NCBI GenBank assembly: GCA_029260635.1
Contig: JAJDCW010000243.1
Span: 1-39,118, forward strand
DNA from: Phycisphaeraceae bacterium
GTDB lineage: Bacteria > Planctomycetota > Phycisphaerae > Phycisphaerales > Phycisphaeraceae
DNA length: 39,118 nucleotides
Direction: 5' to 3'
Both the position numbers and the translations under genes were made by a program. A model generated the notes under the pieces. The model was not told the DNA's origin. It did not search any database and saw nothing but the letters and a program-made list of their open reading frames with translations. Every line of letters starts with the position of its first letter. Position 1 is the stretch's first letter. Shown here piece after piece: positions 33,448-39,118 of this stretch.

Positions 33448-34455
33448 TCAGGCGGCGTGACTGCCGTTGCGGTGGTCGATCAGGTGGCCGTTGGCGAAGT
33501 ACCACTCGGCGGTGCGCTTCACGCCCTCGGCGGTGCTGAACTTAGGGACGTAGCCCAGCGCCTTCTCGGCCTTGGCGTAGGTGAACGAGCGGTTCTTGGT
33601 GAAGAACCCGACGCGTCGGCGGTGAAGCGGCGGCTCGATGCGGAACGGGATGCAGACGGCCTCGCACAGCACGGCGGCGGCGTAGACCGGGGCCAGCGGG
33701 ATGTGCCCGCGCGGGGGCTTGACGCCGACGGCGTCGGCGACGAGTTTCACCAGGGCGCTCAGCGCGACATACTTGGGGCCGCAGAGGATGAAGGTGTCGC
33801 CGAGCGCCTCTTCTTTTTCGCCACAGAGGATGATACCGTCGACCAGGTCGTCGATGTAGACCATGTGGAAGTTGACCTTGCCCGGGCCGATCATGCGGAA
33901 GCGTCCGGAGTGGATGGTCTTGAAGAGCTTGAGCAGGCGTAAGTCGCCGGGGCCGTAGATCCCGGCGGGGCGGAAGATGCTGACGGGCTGCCCCGCCTTC
34001 TGGCGTTCCATGGCGAGCTTCTCGCCGGCGAGCTTGGTCCGCTGGTAGATGTCACAGGGCGCGTAGGGCGCTCTCTCATCCGAAGGAATCTGTTTGACCG
34101 AGCCGTGTACGCCGATGGTGCTGCAGTGGGCGACGCGTTCGCAGCCGTGTTTCTTGGCGGCGTCGAGCACGTACTGCGCCCCGGAGTAGTTGACATCGTG
34201 GTAGTAGCTGTCGGGGTGGCCCGAGGTGCGGAAGCAGGCGGCGATGTGGAAGACTTTTTCACAGCCCGAGACGGCGCGGTCCACGGCGTCCTGGTCGGTG
34301 ATGTCGCCCTCGAAGAACTCCATGCCGTGGCCCTGGAGGAACGAGGTGTCCGATCCCCGGCGGACCATGGCACGGACCCGGTAGCCCTGTGCCCCGAGAG
34401 CGACCGCGAGCCGTCCGCCGGTGAATCCTGTTGCGCCTGTGACCAGTACCTGCAT
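33448..34455 (-). CDS. NAD(P)-dependent epimerase/reductase (extended SDR)
   Basis: The 335-residue Rossmann protein has VTGATGFTGGRLA (5-17), FEGDITD, a Ser-containing AHCSTIGVHG block near 107-116, IYQRTKLAGE near 135-144 (catalytic Tyr-x-x-x-Lys) and FRPAGIYGPGD. The C-terminal half resembles the dihydroflavonol reductase/sterol dehydrogenase-like branch rather than UDP-hexose epimerases, so a sugar substrate is likely from context only. It follows the GT4 gene by 42 nt in the same direction. Confidence 0.85.
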   Translation of the reverse strand: MQVLVTGATGFTGGRLAVALGAQGYRVRAMVRRGSDTSFLQGHGMEFFEGDITDQDAVDRAVSGCEKVFHIAACFRTSGHPDSYYHDVNYSGAQYVLDAAKKHGCERVAHCSTIGVHGSVKQIPSDERAPYAPCDIYQRTKLAGEKLAMERQKAGQPVSIFRPAGIYGPGDLRLLKLFKTIHSGRFRMIGPGKVNFHMVYIDDLVDGIILCGEKEEALGDTFILCGPKYVALSALVKLVADAVGVKPPRGHIPLAPVYAAAVLCEAVCIPFRIEPPLHRRRVGFFTKNRSFTYAKAEKALGYVPKFSTAEGVKRTAEWYFANGHLIDHRNGSHAA

Positions 34456-34497
34456 TAAAAAATCTCACATACCCCGGGGTTGCCTTCGAGCACCGGA

Positions 34498-35688
34498 TCA
34501 GGCGGCATTGGGCTCGATGCCGCCGTTAGCTTTAGATCGGCCCGATCCGGGGAGATTGTTGTAAAAATCTTCCAGCCTTTGGCGGAAGCGCTGTTCACTG
34601 AACTCACGTTCGACGTAGGTTTTGCCGGCGGAGCCGATCTGCCGGCGTTTCTCGGCGGACCCAATGAGTGTCGCCATACCCCCGGCCATCGCGTCGGGGT
34701 TGGGCTCGACCAGGACGGACACCTCATCGTTCATGACCTGCGTGTGTGTAGACAGCCTTGTCGCGATGACGGGCTTGCCGGACTGGAGGTAGCTGTACAC
34801 CTTCATGGGGGTGTTATTACCCAGTGTCCTGGGGGAAACGAGGATGTCGGCGAAACTCAGCACCGCGCCCAGGCTCTCGATCGGGACCGGGCCGACAAAG
34901 ACGACACGCCCCTTCTCACAGAGGTCGGCGGCTTTGGTTTTGTACTGCTTGATGTGTTGCGCCGACCCGCCGACGATCAGCAGCACCGCGTCGGGGTGGT
35001 TGTCGGCGATCTTCGCGAAGCCGTCGAGCATCAGATCGATGCCCTGGTAGGTTTCCAGGTTCCCGACGTACATCAGTCGTGTCCCGGTCGCGGTGGTGAG
35101 CGCTTCGGGGAGATCGGTGTTGTCACCGCCGGTAAAGGGGATGTCCGGGAGCAGGGCGACATTACCCGTAGGGTGATGCTTCAACGCGACATCGACCAGA
35201 GCCGGGCAGACCGCCAGCACGCCCTGGGAACGCCTGACTGTCCGTTTCTCCATCCAGTTAAAAACCCATGCGATCGGCGTGAGCAGCTTGCTCTTTTCAA
35301 CGAGCTGCAGACTCATCCAGGAATCCATGTCGAATACGAAGGGGACGCCATACACCAGCCGGATAAACCAGGCCATGAATGCCGCCTCTTCGACCGCGTG
35401 GACGACGTCGTAGCCATTGCGTCTGGCCATCAAGACGGCCTTGATCGTCATCAGAAAATCACATAACAGCTTCTGCCAGCTCGGACCGATCGGGACGCTC
35501 CCGACCATCGGCGGGCGCATCGTGCGGTGATGCGTGACGTTTTCGATCCGGGTGTCCTCTCCCTCGTGGTACGTCAGCAGATCGATTGTGTGGCCCATCG
35601 CGCCTAGCACCTCGATCGCGGCCCGCGTCGAGATCGGCGTGCCACGATTCGTGAAGAACGGCTGGGGAGCCAGGAACAATAGCTTCAA
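34498..35688 (-). CDS. GT4 family glycosyltransferase
   Basis: This GT-B glycosyltransferase of 396 residues starts KLLFLAPQPFFTNRGTPI with the glycine-rich acceptor loop. DVVHAVEEAAFMAWF is near 93-107, and the C-terminal donor domain has RLMYVGNLETYQGIDLM, VLLIVGG and NNTPMKVYSYLQSGKPVIAT, then STHTQVM. This is the subgroup where the second Glu of the classic E-x7-E motif is replaced in the Y-S-Y-L block. The start is TTG at 35688 with GGAG 8 nt upstream, a good fit. It lies between the paired HxH genes and the SDR gene, all on the minus strand. Confidence 0.88.
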   Translation of the reverse strand: MKLLFLAPQPFFTNRGTPISTRAAIEVLGAMGHTIDLLTYHEGEDTRIENVTHHRTMRPPMVGSVPIGPSWQKLLCDFLMTIKAVLMARRNGYDVVHAVEEAAFMAWFIRLVYGVPFVFDMDSWMSLQLVEKSKLLTPIAWVFNWMEKRTVRRSQGVLAVCPALVDVALKHHPTGNVALLPDIPFTGGDNTDLPEALTTATGTRLMYVGNLETYQGIDLMLDGFAKIADNHPDAVLLIVGGSAQHIKQYKTKAADLCEKGRVVFVGPVPIESLGAVLSFADILVSPRTLGNNTPMKVYSYLQSGKPVIATRLSTHTQVMNDEVSVLVEPNPDAMAGGMATLIGSAEKRRQIGSAGKTYVEREFSEQRFRQRLEDFYNNLPGSGRSKANGGIEPNAA

Positions 35689-35696
35689 AAAATCAG

Positions 35697-35700
35697 CTCC
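35697..35700 (-). promoter_or_regulatory. Shine-Dalgarno deciding the TTG start of the GT4 at 34498-35688
   Basis: GGAG lies 8 nt before the TTG; the family N-terminus KLLFLAPQ follows directly. Confidence 0.65.
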
Positions 35701-35714
35701 AATTATCCGGACCC

Positions 35715-35734
35715 GACAAGGCGGGGGTCTTGTC
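35715..35734. repeat. Inverted repeat GACAAG-N8-CTTGTC
   Basis: Perfect 6 bp arms flank a G-rich 8 nt spacer in the 173 bp gap between the HxH gene and the GT4 gene. It could be a weak terminator or an operator; no T-run follows directly on either strand. Confidence 0.3.
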
Positions 35735-35861
35735 TGAGTATCCCTTTGTTTACATCTGCCCCGCGTCGTATGACGTTTGAGGCAAGGACCTTAATGTGCT
35801 CATGATCGTCTGGCCACAGCCCTACATCCAGTACGCACATCGGCCCCGATAAGATCGCATC

Positions 35862-36773
35862 TCATGTGCCTTCAAGCCCGTACCACTCCGGCCCACGCAG
35901 GTAGCCATAAATCTGCATGAGGGATTGGCATCTTACATAGTTTATCAGGCCGTCTGGCCGTCCGAATACCACGGGGTGTTTGCCGCCAGCTCGGACCCCT
36001 TGTTTGATTGACGCCGCCGGTGAATCCCGATCCACGTCGACATCCATGAGAATCCCGTACCGGCCGACACGTGTGGTCTGCGACCTGAAAGCGACGGTTC
36101 CACTGCCGGGCAAGACCCAGCGACCGCGCTGCCTGGCTTGGAGGAACTGCCTTGGTGTTGGGGCCGCGGCAAGCCGGCCCGCGTTGTCGCCCAGCCAGAT
36201 CTTTTCGCCCAGCGGGCTAGCCATGATTTCGTCCACGAAGCGTCCGCGCGAGCCCATCCACTTGCCCGCGCCGATCGGTAACACGGGCAGGCTATCCATA
36301 TCGAGCGCTCGGTTTAGCGCATCGATCGTCGAGATATCATCGGGGATATCTGCATCACAACAGAGCGATAAGATTTCAAGCCGCTCACGCGTCCTGACCT
36401 GCCGGCCTTTGATAAGGAGCAACTCATCGCGGCCATTGTGTTGTGCGATCACGGACAACCCATCTCCGCACTGGATAAAACGCCACCTGCCACCCTCCAA
36501 CTCACGCTGAGCCAGTAATGATTGGAACATATTGATTTCCCCCGGCTCAGCCAGCAGCAGGCATCCGGGTGTGCTCGCCTTTTCACCACTGGGTAGTCCA
36601 AGCCGAGTTCGCGCCCGGTTGAAGTTGGCGAGTGTGGCGTCAAAGTAGACCTCTCCACCGTAGCAATTATAGAGATGCGCATGGGTATCAACGAGCATCG
36701 GCCCGGGCCATATATCCCCGGCATCCTGATTGACAGGGCGATGTTCCGTCGTTTCTTCTACTATACGACTCAT
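35862..36773 (-). CDS. HxH-motif protein of unknown function, paralogue 1
   Basis: I do not recognise the family. The 303 residues carry MLVDTHAHLYNCY near 26-38 (D-x-H-x-H, as at strand 1 of amidohydrolase/PHP metal sites). Further blocks are LEGGRWRF, GRDELLLIKGRQ with LEILSLCC, LPVLPIGAGKW with G-S-R-G-R near 160-176, WLGDNAGRLA near 192-201, and D-R-D-S-P-A-A-S-I-K near 235. The same blocks occur in the next gene upstream, so these are tandem paralogues. The later His and Asp ligands expected in a full amidohydrolase site are not obvious. No signal peptide or membrane helix is seen; the protein is probably cytoplasmic. It starts 13 nt after its paralogue. Confidence 0.75.
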   Translation of the reverse strand: MSRIVEETTEHRPVNQDAGDIWPGPMLVDTHAHLYNCYGGEVYFDATLANFNRARTRLGLPSGEKASTPGCLLLAEPGEINMFQSLLAQRELEGGRWRFIQCGDGLSVIAQHNGRDELLLIKGRQVRTRERLEILSLCCDADIPDDISTIDALNRALDMDSLPVLPIGAGKWMGSRGRFVDEIMASPLGEKIWLGDNAGRLAAAPTPRQFLQARQRGRWVLPGSGTVAFRSQTTRVGRYGILMDVDVDRDSPAASIKQGVRAGGKHPVVFGRPDGLINYVRCQSLMQIYGYLRGPEWYGLEGT

Positions 36774-36786
36774 GCGTTCTACCTGT

Positions 36787-37638
36787 TTAGCGTTTCCCCA
36801 ATCGCTTACGGACCTGCATTGTGATCTGCAGCTTTAGAAAGCTGAATATACCACTGCCACTGAAGTAGGCCCCCGGTTGTTTATCGGAAGCCTCGATTAG
36901 TATCTTGACCGATGCCGCGGGTGACTGGCGGTCGATGTCGCCTTCCAGAATCGTGACGGCCCTGGCGACACGATCGGCCTGCGAGGCGATCGGTAGCGGG
37001 TCTGTCCCGTGAAGCGTCCATATCCCGTGTTTCTGTGCTTGAGCGAATTGCGTTGGCTCTCCAGCCATCGCCAACCTGCCCGCGTTATCTCCCAGGAATA
37101 GACCCGCTTTTTGGGGTCCATAAATAAGCCGATCCAGTACCTTGCCCCGCGCCCCGCGCCACTTGCCCACGCCGTAAGGCAGCACCGGCAGACCACCGGC
37201 CTTGACCACCTCCGCGATAGACTGCTCTATGGGCTGGCCGTCTTTGAACAATTCGCCGCAACACAACGCCAGAACTTCCAGCCCCTCTAGCGTTACGATC
37301 TGCCGACCCGCGATCAGGGTAAGCACGTCCCTCCCATCAAGCGACGCGGTCAGTGACAGGCCCTCTTCTATTTCGCGGAACCGCCAACGTCCGCCGTCCA
37401 ATTCGCCCTGCTCGATCAGTGACTGAAAGGCGTTATCCTTGACAGTCTCGGTAAACATCAGGACGCCGGGCGTTTCGTCGGGGAGATTCAGGGCACGGGC
37501 CGCGTCTGCAAAGTTTTTCAGGGCCGCATCGAAAAACACGGCACGGTCGTAGCAGTCGTACAGGTGGACGTGGGCGTCGATGAGGATCGACGACGATGAG
37601 GCCCCCGGGCCGGCTGGTTGGGTCGTATCCACGTTCAT
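36787..37638 (-). CDS. HxH-motif protein of unknown function, paralogue 2
   Basis: This is a 283-residue relative of the downstream neighbour. The shared blocks in order are ILIDAHVHLYDCYD (18-31, with His 23 and His 25), NFADAARALNLP, FQSLIEQGELDGGRWRF, GRDVLTLIAGRQ, LEVLALCCG, GLPVLPYGVGKWRGARGK near 148-165, FLGDNAGRLAMAGEP near 179-193, and IDRQSPAASVK near 245. The C-terminus differs between the two (a basic FLKLQITMQVRKRLGKR here), so the pair may have diverged in partner or target. It is the first gene of this minus-strand group and diverges from the PEP-CTERM gene across 175 bp. No function is assigned. Confidence 0.75.
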   Translation of the reverse strand: MNVDTTQPAGPGASSSSILIDAHVHLYDCYDRAVFFDAALKNFADAARALNLPDETPGVLMFTETVKDNAFQSLIEQGELDGGRWRFREIEEGLSLTASLDGRDVLTLIAGRQIVTLEGLEVLALCCGELFKDGQPIEQSIAEVVKAGGLPVLPYGVGKWRGARGKVLDRLIYGPQKAGLFLGDNAGRLAMAGEPTQFAQAQKHGIWTLHGTDPLPIASQADRVARAVTILEGDIDRQSPAASVKILIEASDKQPGAYFSGSGIFSFLKLQITMQVRKRLGKR

Positions 37639-37735
37639 GGTTATGGTTTATCGACCGGTGGGGGTGTGCTCATGATTGAAATTGTCAGCGTTATCCCCCG
37701 ATACGCACGTTTCCAGCAAGAATACCGGAATTGTA

Positions 37736-37763
37736 TTGTATAGGGCGGGCACACGCTTATACT
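37736..37763 (+). promoter_or_regulatory. Candidate sigma70-type promoter of the PEP-CTERM gene
   Basis: A -35 element TTGTAT (37736-37741) and a -10 element TATACT (37758-37763) are separated by 16 bp. The expected start of transcription is near 37770, leaving a leader of about 44 nt before the ATG at 37814. Confidence 0.5.
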
Positions 37764-37813
37764 CTTGTTTGTGATGCTTCGTGCGGATTGGTCTTACGGG
37801 TGTGGGCAGTCAT

Positions 37814-38743
37814 ATGAAACGGACACGTCTGGTCGCGGCGGTCGTATCGGTGGGGATCGGCGCGGGTTCCGCGTTCGCGGGGGACGTGCGGTACGATATC
37901 ACCGTCACAACAAACTGGAGCGAGCAGACGCATCCCGGCGTGTTCCCTGCGGACAGCGGGGCTCACCTGTCGCTTATATCGTTCCTCGCGCACAACGACC
38001 AGATATCTATCTGGGAGCTTGGCGGATTGGCCAGCCCGACGGTCAAACAGATGGCAGAGACCGGCGACCTGATCAAGTATCAGGACGACGCGGTGGACTA
38101 CATCGCCGACGGGGACGCCGCCTGGAGCTGGTGGAACTTCTACACCGACCCGATCGATTCTTGGACTGTGACGCTGCAGACGGTGAACGATGCGCACCCA
38201 TTGCTGACGATCATGTCGATGATCGGCCCGAGCCCGGACTGGTTCGTCGGCGTGTCCGCGCTGGACCTGCGCGAGGATGGCATCTGGCGTAACAAAGTCG
38301 TCGTCGATATGTACACCTACGACGCCGGGACACGCTCGGCGGAACGTTTTGAGTTGTTCGGCCCGCTGGAGAACCCGCCCAAACCGATCAGCCTCTTGGA
38401 CAACGTGCTGCTGCCCGGCCACATCCCGATCGGGTCGTTCACATTCGAGTTGGCGACCCCCTTCCTCGACGGCGACCTGGACCACGACGGGTTCGTCGGC
38501 ATCAACGACCTGAACCGCGTGCTCGCGCATTGGAACGAAACTGTCCCCGAAGGCAATCAGGTGCGCGGCGATTCCAACGGAGACGGGTTTGTCGGGATCG
38601 ACGACCTGAACGTGGTCCTGGGGAATTGGAACGTGGGCACACCACCGGCTGGGGTTGGTACGGATATCCCCGAACCCGTCACAGGCGCGATGTTGTTATT
38701 AAGCGTGTCGTTGTTTTCTTTACGCCGACCCCGGATCGCTTAG
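37814..38743 (+). CDS. Secreted PEP-CTERM protein with dockerin-type repeats
   Basis: From the ATG at 37814 (MKRTRLVAAVV, signal peptide ending near GSAFA) the product has 309 residues. An upstream GTG at 37781 is unlikely because it would put 11 residues before a normal signal peptide. Residues about 20-215 form a domain I do not recognise, rich in Trp and Asp. Residues about 219-275 carry two dockerin-type calcium loops (DLDHDGFVGINDLN and DSNGDGFVGIDDLN), each with a VL-x-x-WN helix. The end is IPEPV, a hydrophobic helix and RRPR: a PEP-CTERM signal. The tail closely matches that of the SGNH hydrolase. Its stop overlaps the stop of the convergent gene by 4 nt. Confidence 0.85.
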   Translation: MKRTRLVAAVVSVGIGAGSAFAGDVRYDITVTTNWSEQTHPGVFPADSGAHLSLISFLAHNDQISIWELGGLASPTVKQMAETGDLIKYQDDAVDYIADGDAAWSWWNFYTDPIDSWTVTLQTVNDAHPLLTIMSMIGPSPDWFVGVSALDLREDGIWRNKVVVDMYTYDAGTRSAERFELFGPLENPPKPISLLDNVLLPGHIPIGSFTFELATPFLDGDLDHDGFVGINDLNRVLAHWNETVPEGNQVRGDSNGDGFVGIDDLNVVLGNWNVGTPPAGVGTDIPEPVTGAMLLLSVSLFSLRRPRIA

Positions 38744-39118
38744 AAAATCCATTTCACAACCAGCCACTCCAGCGCGAGCAGCGCGGTGAGCAGCGCCGCC
38801 AGCGTGAAGGTCTGACGGGACCGGATGATCTGGCGGAAGGTCCGGCGTTGCGGGGGGGTGATCATGCGCAGCTGCGGTTCGCCGGCGGCGGGGCATAGCT
38901 GAGGCGCGATGCCACGGCGGGCCTGGTCCTGAACGATGGCGATGATCATGTTCGCGTCGAACGGCGTGAGGTTGAACATCTTGCCCATGCGGACGATGCG
39001 TTCCCGGCACTCGGGGGTGAGGATGTCGCCCTGCAACAGCTCGGCGGTGCGGATGGCCAGGACCCAACGCGGGTCGGATGAGCCCTGCAGGGGGGTAGGC
39101 TTGGGCGCGTTCCTGACG
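38740..39118 (-). CDS. Unrecognised protein with C-terminal membrane anchor, 5' end outside window
   Basis: The frame stays open to the right edge (about 125 residues visible, beginning near V-R-N-A-P-K-P), so the true start is outside. A TTG at 39036 opens a shorter version but the conserved-looking sequence DPRWVLAIRTAELLQG lies before it, which favours the longer protein. Next come FDANMIIAIVQDQARRG and a C-terminal helix of about 20 residues (TFTLAALLTALLALEWLVV). It is probably a tail-anchored or single-pass membrane protein with its N-terminus in the cytoplasm. No function can be given. Confidence 0.7.
   Translation of the reverse strand, partial: VRNAPKPTPLQGSSDPRWVLAIRTAELLQGDILTPECRERIVRMGKMFNLTPFDANMIIAIVQDQARRGIAPQLCPAAGEPQLRMITPPQRRTFRQIIRSRQTFTLAALLTALLALEWLVVKWIF

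Noticed and set aside
33298-33942. 214-residue plus-strand open frame starting near the mgtE upstream gap
   Set aside because: It is mostly antisense to the SDR gene with GATGFTGG and YxxxK motifs, and has Val/Asp/Gly-rich shadow composition.
35862-37638. Calling the paired HxH proteins CpsB/YwqE-type tyrosine phosphatases
   Set aside because: Only the first HxH is shared; the later His-containing motifs of that family are not conserved between the two paralogues.

Overview
The window is GC-rich and gene-dense, and almost every gene lies on the minus strand. It reads as part of a planctomycete chromosome, most likely class Phycisphaerae. The best taxonomic clue is two secreted proteins (9044-10363 and 37814-38743) that end in the same tail: two dockerin-type calcium-binding repeats (D-x-[DN]-x-DGFVG-[IL]-[ND]-DL/I) followed by a PEP-CTERM sorting signal with an Arg-rich end. 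The clade is an inference from these tails and from general gene style; no rRNA or tRNA gene is present to confirm it.

From 1 to about 29.7 kb the window is an exopolysaccharide (EPS) locus of the Wzx/Wzy-dependent type. Read in the direction of transcription (high to low coordinates), it starts with a large secreted multidomain glycosidase-like protein (24880-28113), the Wzx-like flippase (23358-24866) and the Wzy-like polymerase/ligase (21781-23235). Next comes a tightly packed run with 4-10 nt overlaps or short gaps: GT2, hexapeptide acetyltransferase, GT2, Gfo/Idh oxidoreductase, SDR epimerase, GT4, membrane GT2, DPM1/GtrB-like GT2 and a GlpD-like FAD dehydrogenase. After a 394 bp AT-rich gap come an FkbM methyltransferase and an SGNH hydrolase with dockerin and PEP-CTERM tail. 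These are followed by GT4, GT39, a WecG/TagA-type GT and a nucleotidyltransferase-like protein with a broken active site. Last is a Wzc-like co-polymerase/ATPase next to the initiating sugar-phosphate transferase, which runs off the left edge and is missing its C-terminus. One further GT2 (28468-29709) is on the plus strand. Together they could start a lipid-linked repeat unit, elongate and decorate it, flip it, polymerise it and set chain length. No outer-membrane exporter (Wza/OPX) and no exosortase lie inside the window.

From 29.7 to 33.3 kb there is a compact minus-strand group: an MgtE-type magnesium channel, a CdaA-type diadenylate cyclase fused to a YbbR (CdaR-like) domain, and a hexapeptide acyltransferase. 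From 33.4 to 37.6 kb come an SDR epimerase, a GT4 and a tandem pair of paralogous proteins of unknown function that begin with a D-x-H-x-H-L-Y motif. The right end holds the second dockerin/PEP-CTERM protein on the plus strand and the C-terminal part of an unrecognised protein with a C-terminal membrane anchor.

The points most worth following are the paired HxH proteins, the cyclase-YbbR fusion with an altered RHR motif, the two degenerate nucleotidyltransferase-like domains at the initiation end of the locus, the A-B-A-B repeat glycosidase-like protein, and a perfect 10 bp hairpin inside the start of the flippase gene.
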